Assembly (NCBI GenBank): GCA_963715815.1
Contig: OY970278.1
Coordinates: 372,001 to 436,000, forward strand
Direction of reading: 5' to 3'
Origin: JAFAMS01 sp963715815
GTDB lineage: Bacteria > Vulcanimicrobiota > Vulcanimicrobiia > Vulcanimicrobiales > Vulcanimicrobiaceae
Length of the DNA stretch: 64,000 nt
The notes under the pieces are model-generated. The model was not told the origin of the DNA and did not search any database. It saw nothing but the letters and a program-made list of their open reading frames with translations. The position numbers and the translations under genes are program-made. This document shows, in pieces, positions 49,937 to 58,234 of this stretch (the stretch's first letter is position 1; the number at the start of each line of letters is the position of its first letter).

Positions 49937-50803
49937 TTGCATCTCATCGAAGCGCAAGCCCTCAATGGGCTTGCGCTTGGTGCAATACTCGCCCTCGCTT
50001 CGCTCGGGCTGACGATCGTGTTCGGGTTGTTGGGGTTCGTGAACTTCGCGCACGGCGCGTTTTTCACGGTCGGAGCATACGCGGGTTGGCTCGTCTACTC
50101 GAACACGAACAATTTCTTTCTCGCCATTCCCGCGGGATTTGCCGTAGCATTCATCGCTGGATTTGTCGTCGAGCGAATATTGATACGGATGTACTACCGG
50201 CGGCCGAAGGAAGATCAGATCCTGGTCACTTACGGCCTTGCTATCGTCCTTGTCGAAACCGTCCGCGCCGTATTCACGGGTCAGACAAAGCTTCTTCAGA
50301 CGCCGAGCTGGGCGTCCGGAATCGTCCAGATCGGCCACATTTATTATCCTCAGTATCGCGTCGCGGTCATGGCGATTGCTGCAATCACGCTCGCGATCAT
50401 CTACCTTGTTCTGTTCCGCACCCGGATCGGATTGATCGTTCGTGCCGGTATCGACGACTCCGTTATCGTCAACATTCTCGGTATAAACGTCAATCGCACG
50501 TTCTTGCTGGTTTTTGCACTCGGCGCGGCGATTGCGGGACTGTCGGGAATCGTCGACGCGCCGCTCGTCGCAGTGAACCCCGATATGGGCAACGATCTTC
50601 TCGTGCAGTCGTTCGTCGTGATCGTGATCGGCGGCGTCGGTTCGTTCTTCGGCGCCATTCTGGGTGGCGTCATTGCCGGTGAGATCGTCAGCATTACAAC
50701 GGCGTTCGCGCCCGACTACGCGTCGGTGATGCTCTACGTCGCGATGGCGATCGTCTTGATCGTTCGGCCGCAAGGCCTCCTGGGCGTCGAAGGCCGCGCC
50801 TAG
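49937..50803 (+). CDS. livH: Branched-chain amino acid ABC transporter permease LivH
   Basis: 288 aa, about eight membrane helices. NGLALGAILALASLGLTIVFGLLGFVNFAHG is the LivH signature at the N-terminus, and the conserved GVGSFFGAILGGVIAGEI lies near 235. TTG start at 49937, 13 nt after the livK stop, no strong ribosome binding site. Confidence 0.93.
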   Translation: MHLIEAQALNGLALGAILALASLGLTIVFGLLGFVNFAHGAFFTVGAYAGWLVYSNTNNFFLAIPAGFAVAFIAGFVVERILIRMYYRRPKEDQILVTYGLAIVLVETVRAVFTGQTKLLQTPSWASGIVQIGHIYYPQYRVAVMAIAAITLAIIYLVLFRTRIGLIVRAGIDDSVIVNILGINVNRTFLLVFALGAAIAGLSGIVDAPLVAVNPDMGNDLLVQSFVVIVIGGVGSFFGAILGGVIAGEIVSITTAFAPDYASVMLYVAMAIVLIVRPQGLLGVEGRA

Positions 50804-50804
50804 A

Positions 50805-51803
50805 ATGAAGAGCGGCACGCTGCGGGTTCTCGCAGGACTCGCGGCGATGGCGATTTTCTTGGCGGTCTTCCCTATCGTATTAGAGCACGTGGGCGGCGGT
50901 GTAGCGTTGGCCTCGCGTATCCTCGTTCTTGCCCTCTTTGGGCTCGGGGTCGACTTGATCTTCGGCTTTACCGGGCTGCTGTCGTTCGGCCAAGCCGCAT
51001 TTTACGGTACCGGCGGTTTTGTGACCGGATACCTCTTGATAACCAAGACCGTCGGTAACACCATCGAAGCGCTCGCGATCGGCACGGCGGCCGCCGCCCT
51101 CGCAGGGCTCTTGATCGGCGCGCTTAGCCTGCGTCAAGTCGGCGTATACTTCGCGATGCTGACCCTTGCGTTCGCGCAGATGTTCTATTTCCTCGATAAC
51201 TCGGCGCTTCGCAATTACACGGGTGGTGAGAACGGCCTCCCCGGTGTGCCGCGTGCCGAAGTCTTTGGGTTCCACTTCGGATCGAACAACGAAGCCTACG
51301 TCTTCATCGCCATCGTTTACTTCGTTGCTTTCGCAATGATGTGGCTTATCGTGCGGTCGTCGTTCGGCCACGTGTTGCGCGCAATTCTAGAGAATCCGGA
51401 AAGAGCTGCAGCCGCCGGACACGACGTGTACATCTACAAGGTCGTTGCGTTCACGATAGCGGCCGCCTATGCTGGACTCGCGGGCGGATTGTTGGGCCTT
51501 TTTCAGGGTTATCTTCCGCCCGATATGTTCACCATCGACACGTCCGGACAAATTATCGTCATCGAAGTTATCGGCGGACCTGGAACGCTCGTGGGCCCGT
51601 TGGTTGGCTCAATCGTATGGATATATCTCTCACAAGTGCTGCAAAACTTCAGCGCTATCGCTGGGTTATGGAAATTGCTGCTCGGCGTCGTGTTCGTTTT
51701 GCTGATCACCGGCTTCCGGCGCGGAATTGCAGGTGGTGTGATCATTTGGCTGCGGCAGCTCACGACCCGGCATGAGCCTTCAAGCGTCGCAGGCGGCGAA
51801 TAG
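50805..51803 (+). CDS. livM: Branched-chain amino acid ABC transporter permease LivM
   Basis: 332 aa, about ten membrane helices. LFGLGVDLIFGFTGLLSFGQAAFYGTG is the LivM signature, followed by ENPERAAAAGHDVYIYK (ATPase contact) and GGPGTLVGPLVGSIV near the C-terminus. ATG one nt after the livH stop. Confidence 0.93.
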   Translation: MKSGTLRVLAGLAAMAIFLAVFPIVLEHVGGGVALASRILVLALFGLGVDLIFGFTGLLSFGQAAFYGTGGFVTGYLLITKTVGNTIEALAIGTAAAALAGLLIGALSLRQVGVYFAMLTLAFAQMFYFLDNSALRNYTGGENGLPGVPRAEVFGFHFGSNNEAYVFIAIVYFVAFAMMWLIVRSSFGHVLRAILENPERAAAAGHDVYIYKVVAFTIAAAYAGLAGGLLGLFQGYLPPDMFTIDTSGQIIVIEVIGGPGTLVGPLVGSIVWIYLSQVLQNFSAIAGLWKLLLGVVFVLLITGFRRGIAGGVIIWLRQLTTRHEPSSVAGGE

Positions 51804-52559
51804 ATGGCGCTCTTGGAAGCACGTCAACTCACCCGCCGGTTTGGCGGCCTCGTCGCAGTCGACGGCGTCTCGCTCGTAGTCGAACCTCTGACCGTAACGG
51901 CTTTGATCGGACCTAATGGTGCCGGCAAGACCACATTTTTCAAGATACTCGCCGGAGAGCTCGCGCCAACGACGGGCGACGTGTATTTCAAAGACAAGCG
52001 TATCACCGGACTCGATGTCGCACGCGTCGCACAGCTCGGCATAGCGAAGAGCTTTCAGATCACGCAGATTTTTCCGCGGTTGACGGTCGAGGAAAACGTG
52101 CTCGTGCCGGCGCTTGCGTCAACGCGCGGCGCGTTCAAGCTCGATGCGTTCGTTCCGCTATCGGGCGCGAGGAAGGCGTACGAGATCGCAGTCGAAGTTT
52201 TGCAGCAAGTCGATTTGCTCGAACGCCGCGATCTGCGCGCGAGCGATCTTTCATATGGCGAGAAGAGGCGTCTCGAAGTTGCGCTTGCGCTAGCCTCGCA
52301 ACCGGAGATCCTCCTTCTGGACGAACCTGCCGCCGGAATGAGTCCTTCCGAGCGTACGGCGATGGTTGAGCTACTGCAAGAATTGCGCAAGAGCGTGACG
52401 ATCGTGATCGTCGAGCATGACATGGACGTCGTCTTCGGCCTAGCGGATCGAGTCGTCGTACTACAAGACGGACGTCAGATTGCGGAAGGTTCGCCCGCCG
52501 AGATTCGCGCCAATCCCCGCGTCCAAGAAGCCTATCTCGGAACAGGCAGCGACGAGTGA
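51804..52559 (+). CDS. livG: Branched-chain amino acid ABC transporter ATPase LivG
   Basis: 251 aa. Walker A (GPNGAGKTTFFK) is at about 36-47, the LSYGEKRRLEVA signature near 152, Walker B (ILLLDEPAAGMSPSER) near 172, and the H-loop VEHDMDVVFGLADRVVVL near 205. The ending is typical of LivG. ATG directly follows the livM stop. Confidence 0.94.
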   Translation: MALLEARQLTRRFGGLVAVDGVSLVVEPLTVTALIGPNGAGKTTFFKILAGELAPTTGDVYFKDKRITGLDVARVAQLGIAKSFQITQIFPRLTVEENVLVPALASTRGAFKLDAFVPLSGARKAYEIAVEVLQQVDLLERRDLRASDLSYGEKRRLEVALALASQPEILLLDEPAAGMSPSERTAMVELLQELRKSVTIVIVEHDMDVVFGLADRVVVLQDGRQIAEGSPAEIRANPRVQEAYLGTGSDE

Positions 52560-53254
52560 GCCTGCTCGAAGTCGAACAAATCAATACGTACTACGATGAG
52601 TCGCATGTGCTCTTCGACGTTTCCCTGCGTGTCGAAGAAGGCGAAGTCGTCGCGTTGTTGGGCCGCAACGGCTCGGGCAAGACGACGACGATGCTCACGA
52701 TCATGGGTATTCTCGCGCCGCGCACGGGAGCAATTCGCTTTGCCGGAACGACGATTAGCGGCAAACAGCCCTACGAGATCGCGAAGCTCGGCGTGCAGCT
52801 TGTCCCCGATACGCGCCGCATCGTCAAGACGATCACCGTTGAGGAAAATCTCCAGCTTGCTGCCTTGACCGCAAAGTCGCCGTGGACCATGAAGCGAGTC
52901 TATGAGACGTTTCCGCGACTCGAGCAGCGCAAAGGTTTCATGGGGCGCTCGCTTTCCGGCGGGGAGCAGCAGATGCTCGCGATCGCACGCGCGCTGATCC
53001 GTGACGCCCGCGTCCTCTTGCTCGACGAACCGTTCGAGGGGCTTGCGCCGATCATCGTCCGCGATCTACTCGAGACGACAAAGCGCCTTGCGGCCGAAGG
53101 CCGCACGATCCTCATCGTCGAGCAAAACGTGCGCGCTGCTCTTGTGCTGGCGCATCGCACCTACGTCCTCAATCGCGGGCACGTCGAACTCGAAGCTACT
53201 CCCGCCGAGCTCCAATCGAAGCCCGACGTCATGCATCAATATCTAGGGGTCTAG
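52556..53254 (+). CDS. livF: Branched-chain amino acid ABC transporter ATPase LivF
   Basis: 232 aa. Walker A (GRNGSGKTTTML) is at about 36-47, the signature LSGGEQQMLAIA near 132, Walker B (VLLLDEPFEGLAP) near 153, and the H-loop VEQNVRAAL. GTG start overlaps the livG stop (GTGA). Its stop shares CTAG with the convergent LLM monooxygenase. Completes a full livKHMGF set. Confidence 0.94.
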   Translation: MSLLEVEQINTYYDESHVLFDVSLRVEEGEVVALLGRNGSGKTTTMLTIMGILAPRTGAIRFAGTTISGKQPYEIAKLGVQLVPDTRRIVKTITVEENLQLAALTAKSPWTMKRVYETFPRLEQRKGFMGRSLSGGEQQMLAIARALIRDARVLLLDEPFEGLAPIIVRDLLETTKRLAAEGRTILIVEQNVRAALVLAHRTYVLNRGHVELEATPAELQSKPDVMHQYLGV

Positions 53255-54627
53255 CTCGTCGCGCGCGCCGGCAGTTTCCAGGCGCCGACTGGCGGTTTCG
53301 GCAAACCCAAGTGCTCGCGCAACGTCGAGCCGCTGTACTCTTTACGGAATAGACCGCGCTTTTGCAGCTGAGGGACAACGAGCCGTACGAAATCTTCGTA
53401 AGCGCCGGGGATGTGCGTCGCGGCGATCACGAATCCGTCGCAACCTTCATCGCTGAACCACTCTTCGAGTCCGTCGGCGACGTCTTTCCCCGATCCGACG
53501 AATAGTGGATGCTCGCGCACGTTGCCGCGGTTGCTGACGTCGACAAAGTCGCGAACCGTCGGATTCTTCTTTCCGCTGAGTGCCACAACCTGATCGCGGA
53601 TCGCTTGCAGGCCGCTGATATTCGCGAGCTCGTCGTCCGTGAACGGCTCGTCGAGACCTTTAGAGGCGAAATCGAAATTGAGGACTTCCGATAACAAGAC
53701 GACGCCGTCGATCGGCTTCGGAAGCGTTTCGATCAGTGCGAGCTTTTCTTCGGCCGCCGTGCGGGTCTCGCCCACGACCGTAACCACGAGCGGACAAATC
53801 TTGACGAGCGTCGATTCGCGTCCGAGCAGCTGCACTTGCGTTTTGAACAGTTGATAGAATTTCTTCGCGAGCTGCAAATCCGGGCTAAGCGCGAAGACGA
53901 GCTCGGACCACCGCGCGGCAAACGCGCGCCCGCGTCCACTTTGCCCGGCTTGAATGATGACGGGATAGCCTTGCGGCGAACGTGGAACCGTGAATGGACC
54001 ACGCGACATGAACCAATCGCCGCGATGTTCGAGCGGATGGACTTTGGATGGATCCGCAAAGCGTCCGTTCTTATCGCCGATGATCGCGTCGTCTTCCCAC
54101 GTGTCCCAGTGGCCGTGAACCACTTGCATGAACTCATCGGCGCGATCGTAGCGCATGTCGTGCGGAAGTGACTCGTCGCGCCCCATGTTTGCGGCTTCAG
54201 AATCGTTTAGGGACGTCACGACGTTCCAGGCTGCACGTCCGCGCGTCATGAGATCGAGCGTCGCGAAAACGCGCGCGACGTGGAACGGCTCGAAGTACGT
54301 CGTCGAATATGTCCCGCCGATGCCCAGGCGTGTCGTCGTCGCAGCCATCATCGACATGACCGGGACGAGGTCCATCTTGACGGTGCGAATTCCATTGGCG
54401 ACCGCCTCGATGTAGTCGTCGCCGTATTTATCCGGCATCGCGAGCCGGTCATCGAAGAACGCGAGGTCGAATTTCCCGTCCTCGAGCGTTCGCCCGATGC
54501 GTTGATAATACTCGGGCGTCATGAAATCGCTCATCGTGTCGGGGTGCCGCCACGAGTAGACGTAGTTCGAGCAATTCTGTGCCTGCAGAAATGCAACGAG
54601 CGCCATCTGCGAATTGACTTGCGACAT
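53251..54627 (-). CDS. LLM-class flavin-dependent monooxygenase (NtaA/SnaA/DszA type)
   Basis: 458 aa, FMNH2-dependent TIM-barrel monooxygenase. Typical family stretches are WRHPDTMSDFMTPEYYQRIGRTLE near the N-terminus, TYFEPFHVARVFATLDLMTRGRAAWNVVTS, the ANMGRDESLPHDMRYDRADEF segment, and VIIQAGQSGRGRAFAA. Members oxidise compounds such as nitrilotriacetate, EDTA, dibenzothiophene sulfone or pristinamycin. The FMN reductase 13 nt upstream probably supplies reduced flavin. Last gene of a six-gene operon with an ABC importer and an M20 hydrolase. Confidence 0.92.
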   Translation of the reverse strand: MSQVNSQMALVAFLQAQNCSNYVYSWRHPDTMSDFMTPEYYQRIGRTLEDGKFDLAFFDDRLAMPDKYGDDYIEAVANGIRTVKMDLVPVMSMMAATTTRLGIGGTYSTTYFEPFHVARVFATLDLMTRGRAAWNVVTSLNDSEAANMGRDESLPHDMRYDRADEFMQVVHGHWDTWEDDAIIGDKNGRFADPSKVHPLEHRGDWFMSRGPFTVPRSPQGYPVIIQAGQSGRGRAFAARWSELVFALSPDLQLAKKFYQLFKTQVQLLGRESTLVKICPLVVTVVGETRTAAEEKLALIETLPKPIDGVVLLSEVLNFDFASKGLDEPFTDDELANISGLQAIRDQVVALSGKKNPTVRDFVDVSNRGNVREHPLFVGSGKDVADGLEEWFSDEGCDGFVIAATHIPGAYEDFVRLVVPQLQKRGLFRKEYSGSTLREHLGLPKPPVGAWKLPARATS

Positions 54628-54640
54628 GTGGTCTGTTTCT

Positions 54641-55150
54641 CTAGCCCAAGAGCGCCTGCATACCTGCCTTTAAACGCTCGTGATGCTCCGCAGCGAGGGA
54701 CGCGCTACCGTCGTCGCGCAGCTCGATCGCGTCATTGGTCAGATACAACCCTTCGAGGATGTGGCTCGCCCCGAGCACCGAGAGCACAGGTTTGAGCGCA
54801 TAGTCGATTGAGAGCATGTGGGCGTTCGAGCCACCCGTTGCAATTGGATACGCCGATTTGCCGCGCAGAGCGCCGTCCGGCAGATAGTCCAAGAACGTCT
54901 TGAGCAAGCCGGAGTACGCCGCCTTATAGACGGGAGTCGCGAGGACGATCGCGCGTGCGTCCGCGATCGATGCGTGTGCTCGCGCGAGCGCATCCGAGGC
55001 GCGGCCGAAGAGCAGGCCATCGGGTGGAAGATCGCGCAGCTCGAGCAGCGTCGTTTGCTCGGCGCCGGCGAGCTCTCGCGCTACCCGCAGCACAGCCGTC
55101 GAACGCGATGGCGACGACGGACTGCCGGCGAGCAGCACGATTGCGCTCAC
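54641..55150 (-). CDS. NAD(P)H-dependent FMN reductase (SsuE family)
   Basis: 169 aa flavodoxin-fold reductase. The FMN phosphate loop LAGSPSSPSRSTAVLR is at residues 7-22 and ATPVYKAAYSGLLKTFLDYLP, the SsuE signature, is near 70-90. PIATGGSNAHMLSIDYALKPVL is also family-like. GTG start overlaps the M20 stop (GTGA). It pairs with the LLM monooxygenase as a two-component system. Confidence 0.92.
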   Translation of the reverse strand: MSAIVLLAGSPSSPSRSTAVLRVARELAGAEQTTLLELRDLPPDGLLFGRASDALARAHASIADARAIVLATPVYKAAYSGLLKTFLDYLPDGALRGKSAYPIATGGSNAHMLSIDYALKPVLSVLGASHILEGLYLTNDAIELRDDGSASLAAEHHERLKAGMQALLG

Positions 55151-56457
55151 GGCGGCGTTTCGCCGAGCGAAAGCAGCGCGGTCGCGAGCGCTTGCGCAGC
55201 AGGGGCGATGGTCGATTCGTCGATGTCAAAGTGTGGCGTATGATGTCCGGTCTTCGTCGGAGAGCCGACGCACGAGTAGATCGCAAGACCGCCGCGTTCT
55301 TGCACGCGCTTCATGAAGAATGTTGCGTCCTCGCTGCCGACGGCAGCTTTCGGTTCGAGCGTCGTCTGAATGTTCGGAACTCCCGTGGTCGCGCGTGCAA
55401 CGGCCTCCCCTAGCAAAACGCTCGACTCAGCCGTCGTTGTCCGGCCCGCCAAGACGATATCGACGTCGACGCCTTCCATCTCTGCAGCGCCTTTGATCAC
55501 AGCGCTCGCACGCTCGATCATGTAATCGCAGATCGCTTCCGTATCGCCGCGAACCTCCATCATAAAGAAGGCACGATCGGCGATAACGTTGCGGCCGGAC
55601 CCGCCTTCGAGCACGCCGACGTTAATCCGCGAACGACCACTGCTATGTCGCGCGATCCCGTACAGGCCGACAACGGCATGCGCCGCTGCGAGCAGCGCGT
55701 TGCGTCCCTGTTCCGGATGTCCGCCCGCGTGCGCCGCCTGTCCCTTGAACGTAACGTCGAGTTTCGCACTAGCCAGTTGTCCCGTGACGATCGGATAGAA
55801 CACGTGGCTTTCCGAATTCATGCCCACGTGAATTGCGATGAACGAATTGACATCGTCAACGACGCCTGCATCGCGCATCGGGACGGCGCCGCGTCCGCCT
55901 TCTTCCGCCGGCTGGAAAATGAATTTAACCGTCCCGCGAATCCGGCCGCGTTGTGCCGCGAGCATCTCGGCGACGGCCAGGCCGATCGCGGCGTGCACGT
56001 CGTGACCGCACGCGTGCATGATGCCTTTGTGCGACGAGACAAAGCCTTCGCGGACGGGCAAATGCGTATTGTCGTCGGCTTCGATAATCGGGAGAGCATC
56101 GATGTCGCAGCGCAGCGCGACGACCGGTCCTGGCTGTGCGCCACGCAGCGTACCGACGATGCCGGTGAAGCCGCCTTCGAAACGCGCCAGCCATTTCGGA
56201 TCGGCACCTTCGTCTTTTGCGCGCGCAAACGCTGCGCTCACGATATCATCGCTTGGAACGCCGATGCGGCTGCGCGCTTCCATAACGTCGCGTCCCGTTT
56301 GCACCTCGATGCCGAGCGCGTCGAGACGCGCCGCTATTGTACTTGCAGTGCGAAATTCAGTAAGTCCGAGCTCCGGGAATTTGTGGAAATCGCGGCGTGT
56401 CGCGACCGCTCGCTGGGCAATGTCCTCGGTGAGGCGTACCGGCTCGAACGTCTTCAT
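55147..56457 (-). CDS. M20 family amidohydrolase/carboxypeptidase
   Basis: 436 aa zinc-dependent N-acyl amino acid hydrolase. ALRCDIDALPI has the metal Asp, HACGHDVHAAIGLAVA the His/Asp pair, QPAEEGGRGA the catalytic and metal Glu, and GQAAHAGGHPEQGRNALLAA the dimerisation-domain signature. It resembles AbgB/hippurate hydrolase enzymes that free an amino acid or aromatic amine from an amide. ATGA overlap with the upstream permease. It could hydrolyse the imported substrate before oxidation by the LLM enzyme (inference). Confidence 0.92.
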   Translation of the reverse strand: MKTFEPVRLTEDIAQRAVATRRDFHKFPELGLTEFRTASTIAARLDALGIEVQTGRDVMEARSRIGVPSDDIVSAAFARAKDEGADPKWLARFEGGFTGIVGTLRGAQPGPVVALRCDIDALPIIEADDNTHLPVREGFVSSHKGIMHACGHDVHAAIGLAVAEMLAAQRGRIRGTVKFIFQPAEEGGRGAVPMRDAGVVDDVNSFIAIHVGMNSESHVFYPIVTGQLASAKLDVTFKGQAAHAGGHPEQGRNALLAAAHAVVGLYGIARHSSGRSRINVGVLEGGSGRNVIADRAFFMMEVRGDTEAICDYMIERASAVIKGAAEMEGVDVDIVLAGRTTTAESSVLLGEAVARATTGVPNIQTTLEPKAAVGSEDATFFMKRVQERGGLAIYSCVGSPTKTGHHTPHFDIDESTIAPAAQALATALLSLGETPP

Positions 56458-57320
56458 GCGGCAAGGTTTTGGCGCTCGGCCGCAATCGCGCCTTGCGTCA
56501 CGGGATCGAGCGTATCGCGCAGCCAGTCACCGAGCAAATTGATGGCGAGAACCAAGACGACGAGCGCAAGCCCCGGCACGACTGCGAGCCACCACGCGCC
56601 GCTGAAGAGATATTGATAACCTTGCGCGATGCGAATGCCGAGCGACGGCGTCGTGATGGCGACGCCCAGTCCCAGGAACGACAGCGTCGCTTCGAGCTCG
56701 ATCGCGCGCGGTATGTCGACCGCGATCTGCACGAGCGAAGGTCCGGCAACGTTCGGTAAGATGTGCCGCGCAAGAATGCGGGGGAGCGATGCGCCCAGAC
56801 CGCTTGCAGCGACGACATATTCTTTCGTGCGCTCCGCGAGCACGCTGGCTCGTATCAGACGCGCGTATTGCGCCCAGCCGACGAGTCCGATCACGATAAT
56901 GACCTTGTCGAGACCCCGGCCGAGCACTGCCAGGACTGCCAGCGCAATCAACACGACCGGTAGCGAAAGCTGCACGTCCGCCGCGCGCATCGTGATGTGG
57001 GCGAACCAATTATTTGGGCGGTAACCGGCGAGCAATCCAATTGGGGCACCGATGACAACGCTGATCGTAACCGCGCAGAATCCGACCAAGAGACTAACGC
57101 GCAAGCCGTACAAGACGTTGGCGAAGATATCGCGTCCAAGCTCGTCGGTTCCGAGCAAGTAAAATCCCGAGGGTGTGTGACCCAGCGGCGGCGTCAGCCG
57201 CGAAAGCAGATCTTGATGTTGCGGATCGTGCGGTGAGACGAACGGCGCAAAGACCGCCAGCACGATCATCGCGAGCAATACGATCGCTGGAACGTGCGGC
57301 AGATCGCGCAGCTTAGTCAT
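56454..57320 (-). CDS. Peptide/nickel/opine-type ABC transporter permease DppC family
   Basis: 288 aa, six membrane helices. The N-terminal domain ends in TPPLGHTPSGFYLLGTDELGRDIFANVLYG, the DppC/OppC hallmark. The ATPase-contact loop is VVAASGLGASLPRILARHILPNVAGP. Overlaps the DppB gene by 8 nt and the M20 gene by 4 nt. Confidence 0.93.
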   Translation of the reverse strand: MTKLRDLPHVPAIVLLAMIVLAVFAPFVSPHDPQHQDLLSRLTPPLGHTPSGFYLLGTDELGRDIFANVLYGLRVSLLVGFCAVTISVVIGAPIGLLAGYRPNNWFAHITMRAADVQLSLPVVLIALAVLAVLGRGLDKVIIVIGLVGWAQYARLIRASVLAERTKEYVVAASGLGASLPRILARHILPNVAGPSLVQIAVDIPRAIELEATLSFLGLGVAITTPSLGIRIAQGYQYLFSGAWWLAVVPGLALVVLVLAINLLGDWLRDTLDPVTQGAIAAERQNLAA

Positions 57321-58230
57321 ACGCGACCCGCGGATCGAGGAAGCTGTACGTGAGGTCGACGGCGAGATTGATCAGCGTGAAGAGTGCTGCGATGACGATC
57401 ACGTACGCGATGACGATCGGATAATCGAGCCGCATGATCGCATCTAGTGCAAGGCGATTTATGCCCGGAATCGCGAAGATCGTCTCGGTGATGACCGCGC
57501 CGCCGAGCAACTGACCGAACTGCAAGCCGAATGCGGTGACAAACGGAAGCAGCGCGTTGCGTAACGCGTGTTTGAGCGTCACGACGATGTTGGGAAGTCC
57601 CTTTGCGCGTGCGGTTCGTACGTAGTCTTGCGAGAGCTCACCGATAAGTGCGGTACGGATCAGCCGCGTGAAGAGTGCGATGCGATAGAACGCGAGCGTG
57701 AACGCCGGTAAAACGAAGTTGCGCCAGTCACCCAGACCCGACGAAGGAAAGAGTTCCCACTCGACGCTGAAGATCAGGATTAGCAAGATTCCGAGAAAAA
57801 ACGTCGGGATCGACGAGCCTAGCACGGAGATGAATCGCAGCGTGCGATCGACGAATTGCCCCGGCCGTAGCGCCGCGATAATGCCGAACGGGACGCCGAA
57901 CACAAGCGCGACGGCCATCGCCGCGACAACAAGCTCGACCGTGATATGCAGACGTTGGAGCACCAGCTGCATGGCGGGCTGGTTTGTGTAGAACGAGACG
58001 CCTAAATTGCCATGAAGAACGTCGCCGAGGAAATACACGTACTGCGTGGTCGGTGGAAGATCGAGCCCAAGGGCGTGCGCCAGTTGTGCGCGCTGTTGCT
58101 GATTCATCGTCTCCGGCGCAAGAACCGAGATTGGATCTCCGGTTACGTGCAAGAGTACGAATACGACGGTGACGACAGCCCAAAGCGCGAGGAGGGCCTG
58201 GAGTAAGCGCGTTACGACGTATTGCGCCAA
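57313..58230 (-). CDS. Peptide/nickel/opine-type ABC transporter permease DppB family
   Basis: 305 aa, six membrane helices. DppB signatures include QYVVTRLLQALLALWAVVTVVFVL at the start and YVRTARAKGLPNIVVTLKHALRNALLPFVT with the EAA-type loop near 220. It follows the binding-protein gene by 4 nt. The two ATPases of this transporter class are not in the operon. Confidence 0.93.
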   Translation of the reverse strand: MAQYVVTRLLQALLALWAVVTVVFVLLHVTGDPISVLAPETMNQQQRAQLAHALGLDLPPTTQYVYFLGDVLHGNLGVSFYTNQPAMQLVLQRLHITVELVVAAMAVALVFGVPFGIIAALRPGQFVDRTLRFISVLGSSIPTFFLGILLILIFSVEWELFPSSGLGDWRNFVLPAFTLAFYRIALFTRLIRTALIGELSQDYVRTARAKGLPNIVVTLKHALRNALLPFVTAFGLQFGQLLGGAVITETIFAIPGINRLALDAIMRLDYPIVIAYVIVIAALFTLINLAVDLTYSFLDPRVAYD

Positions 58231-58234
58231 GCGC

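Noticed and set aside
49733..50818. 361-codon open frame on the minus strand opposite livK/livH
   Set aside because: Translation is strongly charged (many D, R and E) with no domain and lies fully antisense to well-supported transporter genes.
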